Assembly (NCBI GenBank): GCA_024235615.1
Contig: JACKMB010000002.1
Coordinates: 684,776-748,775, forward strand
From: Thauera sp.
Lineage (GTDB): Bacteria; Pseudomonadota; Gammaproteobacteria; Burkholderiales; Rhodocyclaceae
DNA: 64,000 bases
Direction: 5' to 3'
Every line of letters starts with the position of its first letter. Positions within the stretch are counted from its first letter, which is position 1. The notes below the pieces were generated by a model. That model searched no databases and was not told the DNA's origin. It saw only the letters and a list, made by a program, of their open reading frames with translations. Below are positions 50,413-59,406 of this stretch, one piece after another. The translations under genes and the position numbers were made by a program.

Positions 50413-52350
50413 TCAGGAGCCGATCACACCGCCGTCGTTCTTCGTGATGATCACGGTCGCCGAACGCGGGCGGGCGCTGCCGCCGTCGGGCCAGTTGCTG
50501 TTGCCACCCTCACCCGGGTGCTGGATGTTGATGAACAGGGTCTTGCTGTCCGGGGTGAAGGTGAGGCCGGTCACCTCGCATTCCTTCGGGCCGACGAAGA
50601 AGCGCCGGATCTCCTTGCTCTCCGGATCGGCACACAGCATCTGGTTGTTGCCCTGGCCTGCGAAGTCGCCACTGTTGCTGTAATTGCCGTCGGTCTGGAT
50701 CCACAGTCGGCCGTCCTTGTCGAAGCCGAGGCCGTCGGGGCTGTTGAACATGTTTTGGGCGGTGACGTTGCTCGAACCGGCACGCAGGTCGCTGTGCACG
50801 GTCGGGTTGCCGGCGAGGACGAAGAGGTCCCACTCGAAGGAGGTCGCCGCCGGATCGTCCGCAGCCTCGCGCCAGCGCACGATCTGGCCGAAGCGGTTGT
50901 TCGCGCGCGGATTCGCATCGTCGGTCACGCTTCGACCGGAGTTGTTGGTCATCGTGACATAGACCTCACCGGTCTTCGGATGGACCGCAACCCATTCGGG
51001 GCGGTCCATCTTGGTGGCGCCCACCGCGTCGGCTGCCAGGCGGGTGTTGACCAGCACCTCGGCCTGGTTGGCGAAGCCGGCGAGGGCGGTGTTTGCCGCC
51101 TTGTCGAGCAGGATCCACTCGCCGGTGCCCATGAAGTCGCCGGTGGCCGCGCCGTCGTTGAACTTGGCGACGTAGAGCTTGCCCGAGTCGAGCAGGTTGG
51201 CGTTGTTGCGGATGTCTCCGGCGACGTATTTCCCGTCCGCAACGAACTTGTAGACGTAGTCATTGGCCTGGTCGTCGCCCATGTACACCACCACCGTGCC
51301 GTCGGCGCCGATGCGATAGGCTGCGTTCTCGTGCTTGATACGTCCGAGCGCGGTGCGCTTCTTGGGCGTCGAGCGCGGGTCGAAGGGGTCGATCTCGACG
51401 ATCCAGCCGAAGCGGTTCGACTCGTTCGGTTCGAGCTGCCAGTCGAAGCGCGGGACGTACTGCTCGTACTTGCGCTCTGTGCCGTTCGAGTCGAGGCCGT
51501 AGCGGACCTGGGCCGCGTTGCGGGCGGTGCCGAGGGTGTTCAGCGTGCCGAAGTACTGATTGAAGTTCTCCTCGCAGGTCAGGTAGGTGCCCCACGGGGT
51601 GTAGCCGTTGCCGCAGTTGTTCAGCGTGCCGAAGACGAGCGTGCCGGTCGGGTCGGCGTTGGTCTGCAGCAGCGTGTCGCCCGCGGCGGGGCCGGTCAGC
51701 AGCATCGGTGTGTTGCCGGTGATGCGGCGGTTGTAGGCCGAGTCGGTGACGATCTCCCAACGCCCGGCGGTGCGCCGGATGTGGATCACCGAGACCCCGT
51801 GCGCGTTGAGATCCTTGTTGGCGTCGTCCAGGCTGTCGACCTGTCCGTTTGCGAACAGCCAGCGCACGTTCGTGTACTCGTGGTTCATCACGAGCAGGCC
51901 TTCGTCGTTGTTCCCTTCGGTGAGCGGGAAGAAGTGCAGGCCGTCGTGGTTGTCGCCGACCTGGCGTGCCTGCTCCGCGGCGCCCTCGCTCGCGTCGCCC
52001 GCCCAGCTCGAGCCGGGACCGGACGAGAACAGCGGCGTGCCCCAGGGCGCGAACACGGTGGCGGTATAGCCGGCGGCAACCACGATGTCGTCGGCGGTGG
52101 AGGTCGGGATGCCCTCGAAGCTCAGGAGCGGGGTGGCGACGGCGGGGGGGCTGGAAGGCGAGGGGGCGACGGACGCGTCGTCATCCGACGTACAGGCGGC
52201 CAGCGATCCCGACAGGAAGGCGGCGGCCGACAGGCCGAGCCCGCTCTTCAGAAATCCGCGGCGACTGACCGCGCGTGCCACGACGGACTGAAAGTGCTCG
52301 TTGGCCGAGAGGTTGGTCGGAAAGTCGTCGAGCGTATCGGGCTTCTTCAT
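50413..52350 (-). CDS. PhoX family alkaline phosphatase (DUF839), Tat-exported
   Basis: 645 residues. A twin-arginine signal SRRGFLK is at 29-35, and the hydrophobic core ends in LAAC with Cys53, which also fits a lipobox. The rest is the PhoX beta-propeller type, with GLLVMNHEYTN and GTYLTCEENFNQY, which carry metal-binding residues in the family. PhoX enzymes use iron and calcium to hydrolyse phosphate esters. No Pho box was seen upstream. It lies 130 bp downstream of gspN on the same strand, just after the T2SS operon, so it could be a substrate of that system. Confidence 0.88.
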   Translation of the reverse strand: MKKPDTLDDFPTNLSANEHFQSVVARAVSRRGFLKSGLGLSAAAFLSGSLAACTSDDDASVAPSPSSPPAVATPLLSFEGIPTSTADDIVVAAGYTATVFAPWGTPLFSSGPGSSWAGDASEGAAEQARQVGDNHDGLHFFPLTEGNNDEGLLVMNHEYTNVRWLFANGQVDSLDDANKDLNAHGVSVIHIRRTAGRWEIVTDSAYNRRITGNTPMLLTGPAAGDTLLQTNADPTGTLVFGTLNNCGNGYTPWGTYLTCEENFNQYFGTLNTLGTARNAAQVRYGLDSNGTERKYEQYVPRFDWQLEPNESNRFGWIVEIDPFDPRSTPKKRTALGRIKHENAAYRIGADGTVVVYMGDDQANDYVYKFVADGKYVAGDIRNNANLLDSGKLYVAKFNDGAATGDFMGTGEWILLDKAANTALAGFANQAEVLVNTRLAADAVGATKMDRPEWVAVHPKTGEVYVTMTNNSGRSVTDDANPRANNRFGQIVRWREAADDPAATSFEWDLFVLAGNPTVHSDLRAGSSNVTAQNMFNSPDGLGFDKDGRLWIQTDGNYSNSGDFAGQGNNQMLCADPESKEIRRFFVGPKECEVTGLTFTPDSKTLFINIQHPGEGGNSNWPDGGSARPRSATVIITKNDGGVIGS

Positions 52351-52480
52351 TGCTTCACCACTCCGGATGCAGGGTCGGGAAAGCCTTGAGTGTTCCCGTG
52401 CCGGGTTACGCGGGCATGAAGGGTTTTTTACGGTTCGACGAGCGCACGCAGGCGCCGACTGTGGCGTGCCGGAGGGGGAT

Positions 52481-53227
52481 TCAGAAACGGATCTGGATGC
52501 GCTCGCCGTCGCGCGTCGGGCGCAGCTCGGCGAGCATCCCCTCCAGGCGGCCTAGCAAGGGCGCATTGCCGCCGATCTCGAGCTCGACGCGCGGGCGCCG
52601 CCCGCGCGCAAGCTCGACCTTCCCATTCACGGCCAGTGCAAGCCCGCGCAGCGCGGTGATCTCCAGCGTCGTCGCCGGTGCGGTGATGGTGGCGACCATG
52701 CGATGATCACCGAGCGCCTGCCCGGGCAGGATATCCACGCCGGCGGCGCTCCACTCCGCCTGCAAGCCGCCCTCGCAGCGTCCGCTCCAGGTGCAGGCGA
52801 GCGCGGGGACGTTCACGTCGAGCACGCCACGCCAGCCGGCGCGTGCGATCGCATGGGGAACGGCGGCGAGCGCGACGGCGGGTGGCAGCTGCAAGGCGAG
52901 GCGCTGCAGGGCGACGCCGCCGGGGCCGATCTCCAGGATGCCGGGCGTGCCGCCGTCGATCGCCAGACGCCAGCGCAGCCGGACACTTGCCAGCGCGGAG
53001 GGCTCGAATTCCCAGCGCAGGCGGGTGATCGGGCTCAGCGAAGCGCTGCTGTCTGCGCTTGCGAGACGCCCCTGGCCGTTCCACAGCGTGCCCGCGGTCA
53101 GCGCGAGCCGGAAGCGGCCCGCGCTGGCACGGTCGAGGCCCGCGTCGAGCAGCACCGCGGGCGCGCTCGCGACGAGCAGCACCCCCAGCCCTGTGCAGAA
53201 GATGGCCGCACCGGTCGCGAACTTCAC
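52481..53227 (-). CDS. gspN: Type II secretion system protein GspN
   Basis: 248 residues with one N-terminal membrane segment and a periplasmic part, fitting the GspN family (ALQLPPAVALAAVPHA, LRGLALAVNGKVELARG). GspN is an optional T2SS part whose role is poorly known. The start is a GTG that overlaps the gspM stop by four bases (GTGA). It is the last gene of the gsp operon. Confidence 0.82.
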   Translation of the reverse strand: MKFATGAAIFCTGLGVLLVASAPAVLLDAGLDRASAGRFRLALTAGTLWNGQGRLASADSSASLSPITRLRWEFEPSALASVRLRWRLAIDGGTPGILEIGPGGVALQRLALQLPPAVALAAVPHAIARAGWRGVLDVNVPALACTWSGRCEGGLQAEWSAAGVDILPGQALGDHRMVATITAPATTLEITALRGLALAVNGKVELARGRRPRVELEIGGNAPLLGRLEGMLAELRPTRDGERIQIRF

Positions 53228-53793
53228 CTTCCGCCCGCCTCGAACTCCGCGTCGAAGCGCGCCCGGCCGTCGCTGCCGACGGGCTGCAACTCCAGCCGGC
53301 TCGGACGCAGGCGCTGCTCGGCGTGCAGGGCGGCGAGCCAGTCGATCAGGGCCGGCAGGGTGCTGCGGCCGTCGACTTCCACCCTTTCGCCCACCAACCG
53401 CGCCTCGACCTCGATCGCGCGCGCGCTTGCAGCGGCGCGGATCGAGTCGGGCACGGCGGCGGGCGGGTTGGCTGCAGGCGCCGGATGCTCGCGCAGCGCG
53501 GCCAGGCCCAGGCTGTCCTGCTCCATGCCGAGGTAGGCGAGGCGGGCGGCGGGAAGGCTGCGCGCGAGCCGTTCGCGCTCGGCGACGAGGTGCTCGGCCA
53601 GCGCGATCAGGCCGCCGCCGAGCACGACCGCGGCGGCGAGCGCCAGCAGGCGGCGCTCGCGCGTGGCGCGCGCGGCGTACCAGGCGCGCAACCGGGCGGT
53701 CGGCGAGGTGGTGTCCGGACGGGTGGGCGAATGGGCGGCCGAGGGGGCCGGCGATCGGCCGGATGCGGTGGGGGAGGAAGAGGGTGCGTTCAT
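53224..53793 (-). CDS. gspM: Type II secretion system protein GspM
   Basis: 189 residues: a Pro/Ser-rich cytoplasmic tail, one membrane segment (LLALAAAVVLGGGLIALAE) and a small periplasmic domain. GspM stabilises GspL in the inner-membrane platform. ATG 53791-53793 (MNAPSSS) is preferred; a GTG seven codons earlier is possible, and neither has a good ribosome site. A gap of about 98 bp separates it from gspL. Confidence 0.82.
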   Translation of the reverse strand: MNAPSSSPTASGRSPAPSAAHSPTRPDTTSPTARLRAWYAARATRERRLLALAAAVVLGGGLIALAEHLVAERERLARSLPAARLAYLGMEQDSLGLAALREHPAPAANPPAAVPDSIRAAASARAIEVEARLVGERVEVDGRSTLPALIDWLAALHAEQRLRPSRLELQPVGSDGRARFDAEFEAGGR

Positions 53794-53891
53794 CGACTTG
53801 GGCTGGGGCGGCACCGATTGCCGAGGTCGGCCGGGATCGCCGGGCTCGTGGTGCGAGGGCTGGGAGGGATGGGGCTGCGGGCCATGGACGT

Positions 53892-55067
53892 TCAGGGACG
53901 GGCGGCGAGGATCAGCCGACTGCCTTCGGCACGCGCGGCCAGCCCGCGGGCGTCGAGGCGGACGAGCAGCTCGGCGGGCGGTGGGCCAGCCAGCTCCAGG
54001 GTGAGTCGGCCCTCCTCGTAGCGTAGGGCCTGCGGCTGCGGCGCGCCGGCCTCGAGCGCGGCGTCGAGCAGGCTCAGGAGGTCGCCGGCGGCGAGCTGCC
54101 CATGGGCCTGCAGCGCGCGCTCATGCGCGCGGCGCAGCTGCATGCGCGGCTCGAGAAGGGGCTGGCCGGGCAGTGCCTCGGCGGCCAGCTGCTCGCCGCG
54201 TTCGCGCAACGCACGCTCCTCGCGCCCGTCGGACCAGACCAGCGCCGCCTGCGCCAGCAGCCACACCCCCGCGGCACTCGCGGCGAGGATCGCCGGCTTG
54301 CGCAGGCGCGGCCACCATCCGTCGCCGCCGTGCGCCGGCGCGAACTCCCCATGCAGCAGGTTGACTGCGTCACGTGCGGGCTGCCACCAGTCGAGCGCCG
54401 GACCTTCTTCGACCTCGAGCCCGCTCCGTACGGCGAGCGCTGCAGCTTCGGCAGGCGACGCGCCGGCCGCGGCGCGCAGCTCCAGGCGTATGGGGCGCGC
54501 CTCCGCCGGCGTCGCGTCGAGCTGCAGCGTCAACCATTCAACCAGCGTGTCAGCGCTGTCGGCGTCGAGCGCCATGCCGGTGCGCGGGCCGGTGCGCAGC
54601 ACCGCGGTGGCGCCGGGCAGGACGGCCAGGGTCCACTGTCCGGGCGCCGGCGGGGCGAGCTGCAGCGCGCTGCGCAACGCGTCGAGCGGCCGGCCGAGCG
54701 CCTTGCAGGCGGCGACCAGGGTGGCGAGCTCGCTGCGCGCGACGACGAGCACGCCGACACGCGCGCTCGCCGGGTCGCGGCCGCTGACGGTGAGATGCTG
54801 CTGGTCGGGGTCGCGCGCGAGGTGGCTCTCGAGCGCGTAGCGGATCAGTTGCGGCTGTTCGCGCTTCGGTGCGGGCGGAAGCTCGAGCTCGAGCCAGAGC
54901 ACGCGGCTGCCGGCGAGCATGAGCTCGTGGCGGTCGGCTGCGGGCCAGTGGCGCGGATCGCTGCGCCCGCGGTCGAGCGGCCGGCGCGCGGCGTCGAGCA
55001 GCACCCAGTCGGCGGTCGGCTCCTGTGGCCAGCGCTCGCCGGCGAGCAGCATGAGGGTGGTGGTCAT
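53892..55067 (-). CDS. gspL: Type II secretion system protein GspL
   Basis: 391 residues. A cytoplasmic actin-like domain (about 1-240), one membrane segment near 265-285, and a short periplasmic ferredoxin-like domain. It recruits the GspE ATPase to the inner membrane. The start overlaps the gspK stop as ATGA, which fixes it. Confidence 0.88.
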   Translation of the reverse strand: MTTTLMLLAGERWPQEPTADWVLLDAARRPLDRGRSDPRHWPAADRHELMLAGSRVLWLELELPPAPKREQPQLIRYALESHLARDPDQQHLTVSGRDPASARVGVLVVARSELATLVAACKALGRPLDALRSALQLAPPAPGQWTLAVLPGATAVLRTGPRTGMALDADSADTLVEWLTLQLDATPAEARPIRLELRAAAGASPAEAAALAVRSGLEVEEGPALDWWQPARDAVNLLHGEFAPAHGGDGWWPRLRKPAILAASAAGVWLLAQAALVWSDGREERALRERGEQLAAEALPGQPLLEPRMQLRRAHERALQAHGQLAAGDLLSLLDAALEAGAPQPQALRYEEGRLTLELAGPPPAELLVRLDARGLAARAEGSRLILAARP

Positions 55068-56050
55068 GGCGTGTGATACCAGAGGATGCTCGGCCAGTTC
55101 GACTCGCGGTCGAGCATGGCCTGCAGGTTCAGCACCGCGTCGCCGTAGGCGGCGGTGACGGTGACGAGAAAGTAGCGGCTGCGCACGTCGAGCACGCGGC
55201 CGGCGGGCAGGCCGGCGCCCTCGGGCAGGCGGCCCTGGAGGTCGCCGAGGTTGCGGAACCAGGCGCGCTCGCGTGCCGCGACCAGGTTGCGCGCGGCGTC
55301 CAGGCTCAGGCCATCGAGTACCGCGGCGAGCACTTCCGCGCTCGCGGTGTTGATGTTGATCGCAGCGCCAGCGGGTGCAGCGACGACGTGGGGCTCGAGC
55401 GTGTTGAAGGTGGCCGCCGGCACCAGCCCGAGCAGGACGAGCTCGCGTGTCTCGACCAGCGCGCGTCCGCCGCCCGCGTTTGTCTCGGCGCCGCCAGGTG
55501 CCTCGGAGGCCGTTGCGGTGCGCGCATCACGGCCGGCCCCGGCGTCGGCGGCCCCGCCCTGCAGGTGGGCAGCGAGCGCCTGCGCTGCCGCGTTCGCGCT
55601 CGCGCCGCTCATGCCGACGAGGCCGAGCAGGCGGGCGAAGCGCGTGACGGACTGGGTGTCCACACGGCCGCGCGGCGCGAGTTCGTTCAGGTTGAAGCGT
55701 CCCGAGAGATCCCGGATCGCTCCGCCCACGCTGCCGTCGGTGACGTCGCTGCCGATGGCGGTGACCGGGATCTCGGTGGTCCAGATCTCCCCGAGGTGGT
55801 CGGTCGGGGTGCGGCGCGCGTCGTCGGCGAGGATGTTGCGCGACCAGTCCACTGCCGCGCGCCCGAGCTGCCAGGCCTGGGCCTGGTCGTGGCGGCCGCC
55901 GAGCATGTCCAGGCCGTGACCGAAGTCGGCCAGCGCCGCCGCGGCGAGCATGGCGGCGAAGCTGACCGTCAGCAGCGCGAGCACCACCGCGGCGCCGCGC
56001 TGCGTGGTCCGCCTAGCGCAGCGCGAGAACGCGGACGACGGTGCCGACAT
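55064..56050 (-). CDS. gspK: Type II secretion minor pseudopilin GspK
   Basis: 328 residues. A short leader ends in RG before the hydrophobic AAVVLALLTVSFAAML, without Glu5, as is usual for GspK. A globular domain with a helix-hairpin region (NINTASAEVLAAVLDGLS) follows. It caps the pseudopilus tip with GspI and GspJ. ATG 56048-56050 has TGGAG seven bases upstream and lies inside gspJ, giving a 38-base overlap in another frame. Confidence 0.9.
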   Translation of the reverse strand: MSAPSSAFSRCARRTTQRGAAVVLALLTVSFAAMLAAAALADFGHGLDMLGGRHDQAQAWQLGRAAVDWSRNILADDARRTPTDHLGEIWTTEIPVTAIGSDVTDGSVGGAIRDLSGRFNLNELAPRGRVDTQSVTRFARLLGLVGMSGASANAAAQALAAHLQGGAADAGAGRDARTATASEAPGGAETNAGGGRALVETRELVLLGLVPAATFNTLEPHVVAAPAGAAININTASAEVLAAVLDGLSLDAARNLVAARERAWFRNLGDLQGRLPEGAGLPAGRVLDVRSRYFLVTVTAAYGDAVLNLQAMLDRESNWPSILWYHTP

Positions 56051-56684
56051 CGGCGAGCTCCAGGGTGAATTCCACCGCTTCGGGCAGCGGGGTGACGATC
56101 GCTGCACGGCCACGCCCGCGGCTGCGGTTTTCGGCGGCCGGCCACTGCGTGTGCGCCTGGCCGGCTGCGAGCAGGCGCCAGCGCAGGGTGTCGACGCCAT
56201 CGAGCAGGGGCAGGCGCACCACCTCGCCGCGGGCCTCGCGGTCGGGCCACACGAGGGCCTCGAGGCGCTGGTCCTGGTGGCGCAGCTCGACGCGGCCAAA
56301 GCCCTGTTCGCCACCGATCACGGTCCATGCCAGCCGGCTGCGGCGGCCGTCGGGGTCGCCCTCGAGTTCGAGCGCGGGGAGCGTGGCGCCCGCAGTGGCC
56401 GCGCTCGGGCCGGTGCCCTCGGCGAGCTGCGGCGGGGCGATCTGCATCAGCTCGCGTTCGATCAGCGCGCTCGCGTGCACCACCGCCTGCCAGCGCGACA
56501 GCTCGGTGCCGATGCGCTCGCGCGCATCGACGAGCTGGCTGGTGGCGCGCCAGGTCAGCACGCCGACCACGCCGAGCAGCGCCATCGCCACCATCAGCTC
56601 GATCAGGGTCAGGCCCACGCTGCGGCGGCGCGCGGCGCGGCGCGGCACTGCGCGCGGGGAGACGGGAAGGTGGCCTCGCGGCAT
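56013..56684 (-). CDS. gspJ: Type II secretion minor pseudopilin GspJ
   Basis: 223 residues. The prepilin site reads G-LTLIELMVAMALLG, with Leu rather than Phe at +1 and Glu at +5 kept. The leader (MPRGHLPVSPRAVPRR...) is long and basic. It forms the tip complex with GspI and GspK. ATG 56682-56684 has GCGAGGCG upstream. The gap to gspI is eight bases. Confidence 0.9.
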   Translation of the reverse strand: MPRGHLPVSPRAVPRRAARRRSVGLTLIELMVAMALLGVVGVLTWRATSQLVDARERIGTELSRWQAVVHASALIERELMQIAPPQLAEGTGPSAATAGATLPALELEGDPDGRRSRLAWTVIGGEQGFGRVELRHQDQRLEALVWPDREARGEVVRLPLLDGVDTLRWRLLAAGQAHTQWPAAENRSRGRGRAAIVTPLPEAVEFTLELADVGTVVRVLALR

Positions 56685-56692
56685 CGCCTCGC

Positions 56693-57115
56693 TCAACGCA
56701 GTGGCCGCACGGCGAAGCCGCTCAGGGTGGCGAGGGTGCGTTCGCCGCGGGCGTCGAGCACGCGCACGTCGATGCGGCGGAAGAGCGCGTTGGGCGTGCC
56801 GCTCACCTTCTCCTCCCAGCGCATCTTCACGCGCGCCTGCTCGGCCTCGCCGCGGTACTCGCCGATCGCTGGCCAGGCCGCGGTGGCGCGGTGCATGGCC
56901 AGGCGGTTCTGCGCGACCCAGCTGGCCAGCGTGTGCTCGCGCAGGGCGGCGGTGGACTGGGCGGTGGCGCCCATCGCGCGCAGCGCCGACACCAGCGCGA
57001 TGGCGACGATTGCGAGCGCGACCAGGCTCTCGAGCAGGGTGAAGCCGCGCGCGCGCCCGGCGTCGCGAGGGCGGGCCCGAATCCCGCATCTCGCCGGGTG
57101 GGTCGCCGGATTCAT
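56693..57115 (-). CDS. gspI: Type II secretion minor pseudopilin GspI
   Basis: 140 residues with the cleavage site RG-FTLLESLVALAIVAIAL (Glu5 present) after a 24-residue basic leader. Its length is typical of GspI. The ATG overlaps the gspH stop by four bases (ATGA). Confidence 0.9.
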   Translation of the reverse strand: MNPATHPARCGIRARPRDAGRARGFTLLESLVALAIVAIALVSALRAMGATAQSTAALREHTLASWVAQNRLAMHRATAAWPAIGEYRGEAEQARVKMRWEEKVSGTPNALFRRIDVRVLDARGERTLATLSGFAVRPLR

Positions 57116-57666
57116 CGTGCCGGCTCCGCGCCGGCAAGTCGCTCCATCCGGCCGTCGATGCGGCCGGCGATGCGGTAGCGCTTGCCGTCTTCGGCCAGAT
57201 CGAGCTCGAAGGCCGGTGCGCGCGAGCCGAAGACGATCCGCCGGCCGCCGCCGTCCAGCGGGGTTGCGGGGGACTCTCCCGCCAGGGCGCCCGCAGAGTA
57301 CGCATCTTCCGACCCCGCGCGCAACGCCTGCCGGCCGCCTCGTTCGCCCACGCGCAGCGCGGCCACGCGCAGGCCGCCCGCGAAGGCGCGCGGGGCGAGC
57401 TCGGGCGGCGTCTCCAGCCGCTTCCAGCCGCCGTCGGTCTGGCGTTCGCTGAAGCGGTAGCCGTCCGGCAGCAACTCCACCGCCAGCGCGCGGCCGCGCA
57501 GCTCCGCACGATAGGCGGCGCCCTCGAGCGCGCGCCGCAGGCGCTCGACCTCGCGCTCGCTGTCGTCGGCCTGGGCGCGGTCGAGCGCGAGCGCGATGCC
57601 GCCGCCGGCGATGCCGACGATCACCAGCACGACCAGCAGTTCGACGAGGGTGAAGCCGCGCTGCAT
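57112..57666 (-). CDS. gspH: Type II secretion minor pseudopilin GspH
   Basis: 184 residues with a very short leader, MQRG-FTLVELLVVLVIVG, and Glu5. The variable middle is Gly/Ala rich. ATG 57664-57666 follows about 34 bases after gspG. Between gspG and gspI, its place fits GspH. Confidence 0.88.
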   Translation of the reverse strand: MQRGFTLVELLVVLVIVGIAGGGIALALDRAQADDSEREVERLRRALEGAAYRAELRGRALAVELLPDGYRFSERQTDGGWKRLETPPELAPRAFAGGLRVAALRVGERGGRQALRAGSEDAYSAGALAGESPATPLDGGGRRIVFGSRAPAFELDLAEDGKRYRIAGRIDGRMERLAGAEPAR

Positions 57667-57700
57667 GGGCTCGCGATCCGGGGGGAGGCGGGCGCCGTGC

Positions 57701-58159
57701 TCAGGGCTGCCAGGAGCCGATGTCGGCGTCGAAGCCTTCGCCGCCCGGGCGGCCGTCGGCGCCGTAGCTGAACACATCGACCTCGCCATGGACCCCCGGC
57801 GCCAGGTACTGGTAGGGCTGGCCCCAGGGGTCCGCGGGCAGGCGCTCGACGTAGGCCTTCCAGTTCTCCGGCGCCGGTGCGGCGCTCGGGCGCACGACGA
57901 GCGCGCCGAGGCCCTGCTCGGTGCTCGGATAGCGCCGGTTGTCGAGCTTGTAGAGCTTGAGCGCCTGCATCAGCGAGGCGATGTCCTGACGTGCCGCGAC
58001 CACGCGCGCCTCGTCGGGCCGGCTCATGATGCGCGGCACGACCAGGGCGGCGAGCACGCCGAGGATGACGATCACGACCATGACCTCGATGAGCGTGAAG
58101 CCGCGGGAACGGTGGGCGGGGCGGTCGACGCGGGCAGGGCGGGCGAAGCGTTGCTGCAT
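57701..58159 (-). CDS. gspG: Type II secretion major pseudopilin GspG
   Basis: 152 residues, RG-FTLIEVMVVIVILGVLAALVVP after a 20-residue leader. It has the GspG-specific segment LYKLDNRRYPSTEQGLGAL and a C-terminal calcium-site region DPWGQPYQY...DVFSYGADG. It is the main pseudopilus subunit. The ATG has GAGGT seven bases upstream. Confidence 0.95.
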   Translation of the reverse strand: MQQRFARPARVDRPAHRSRGFTLIEVMVVIVILGVLAALVVPRIMSRPDEARVVAARQDIASLMQALKLYKLDNRRYPSTEQGLGALVVRPSAAPAPENWKAYVERLPADPWGQPYQYLAPGVHGEVDVFSYGADGRPGGEGFDADIGSWQP

Positions 58160-58163
58160 GGGC

Positions 58164-59396
58164 TTACCTCATCAGGGTGTTGATTTCGATGATCGGCTGC
58201 ATGACCGCGAGCACGATCAGCAGCACCACCGCGCCCATCACCAGCAAGAGCAGCGGCTCGAGCAGGCTGGTGAGGGTGGCGGTGCGGGTCTCGAGCTCCT
58301 GCTGCTGCAGGCGCGCAGCGCGGTCGAGGAGCTGGTCGATGCGGCCGGTGGCCTCGCCGTTGGCCACCATGTGGATCAGCATCGGCGGGAAGGCGCGCCC
58401 GGCGGCGAGTGCGCGCGCGAGCGGGCGGCCCTCGCGTACCTGCTCCGCGGCCTCGCGTACCGCGGCGCGGATCGGCAGGCGCTGCACCACGCGGCCGGCG
58501 GCGTCGAGTGCGGCGAGCAGCGGCACGCCGCTGCCTACCAGGATGGCGAGGGTGCTTGCGAAGCGGGTGGCGTCCAGGCTGCGCAGGTGGCGGCCGAGCA
58601 CCGGCAGCGCGAGCAGGCGGCGATCGAAGGCGTGGCGGATGCGCTCGTCGCGCAGCAGCGCGAGCGCGCCGAGGAGCGCCGCGGGGCCCGCGGCGAGCGC
58701 GAGCCAGCCCCAGTCGCGGATGAAGTTCGACGTCCCGATCATGATGCGGGTCAGCAGCGGCAGCGCCTGCTTGCTCTGCGCGAACACGCCCACCACCTGC
58801 GGCACCACGAAGACCATCAGCCCGGTCACCACCAGCAGCGCCACCACCGCCACCAGGGCGGGATAGATCAGCGCCTGCATCGTCTTGCGCTGCAGGTCGG
58901 CGCCGCGCTCGAGGTGGTCGGCGAGCTGGTTCATCACCGCGGCGAGCTCGCCGGACTGCTCGCCGGCGGCGATCGCCGCGCGGTAGATCGGCGGGAAGGC
59001 GCCGCTGTGGCGGTCGAGCGCGATGCGCAGGCTATGGCCGGAGACGACGTCGGAGCGGATCGCCGCCAAGGTGTCGTGCACGCGCTCGCTCTCGGCCTGC
59101 TCGATCAGCGCCGACAGCGAGTGCTCGACGGTGAGCCCGGCGGCGAGCAGGGTCGCCCACTGCCGCGACAGCAGCGCGAGCTCGTTCACCGGCAGGCGGC
59201 GGCGCGCCTGCACACGGGCGAGCCAGCCCGGGCGCCCGGCGGCGGCGCGCGCCTGCTGGCCGAGATCGATGACCTCGACCGGATGCAGGCCGCGCTCGCG
59301 CAGCGCGCTGCGGGCGGCACGACCGGAGTCGGCCTCGATCACGCCGGTGCTCGGTGTGCCCTGGAGGTCGAAGGCGCGGTAGCGGAAGGCGCTCAT
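58164..59396 (-). CDS. gspF: Type II secretion inner-membrane platform protein GspF
   Basis: 410 residues with two repeated GspF cytoplasmic domains (LSRQWATLLAAGLTVEHSL and STLAILVGSGVPLLAALD) and three membrane segments. It is the polytopic core of the platform. The frame begins MSAFRYRAFDLQGTPSTGV, the normal family opening. The gap to gspE is 10 bp. Confidence 0.95.
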   Translation of the reverse strand: MSAFRYRAFDLQGTPSTGVIEADSGRAARSALRERGLHPVEVIDLGQQARAAAGRPGWLARVQARRRLPVNELALLSRQWATLLAAGLTVEHSLSALIEQAESERVHDTLAAIRSDVVSGHSLRIALDRHSGAFPPIYRAAIAAGEQSGELAAVMNQLADHLERGADLQRKTMQALIYPALVAVVALLVVTGLMVFVVPQVVGVFAQSKQALPLLTRIMIGTSNFIRDWGWLALAAGPAALLGALALLRDERIRHAFDRRLLALPVLGRHLRSLDATRFASTLAILVGSGVPLLAALDAAGRVVQRLPIRAAVREAAEQVREGRPLARALAAGRAFPPMLIHMVANGEATGRIDQLLDRAARLQQQELETRTATLTSLLEPLLLLVMGAVVLLIVLAVMQPIIEINTLMR

Positions 59397-59406
59397 CGCA
59401 GCGGGC

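Noticed and set aside
52351-52480. Pho box upstream of the phosphatase
   Set aside because: No CTGTCAT-type direct repeats were seen on either strand, so phosphate control cannot be supported from this sequence.
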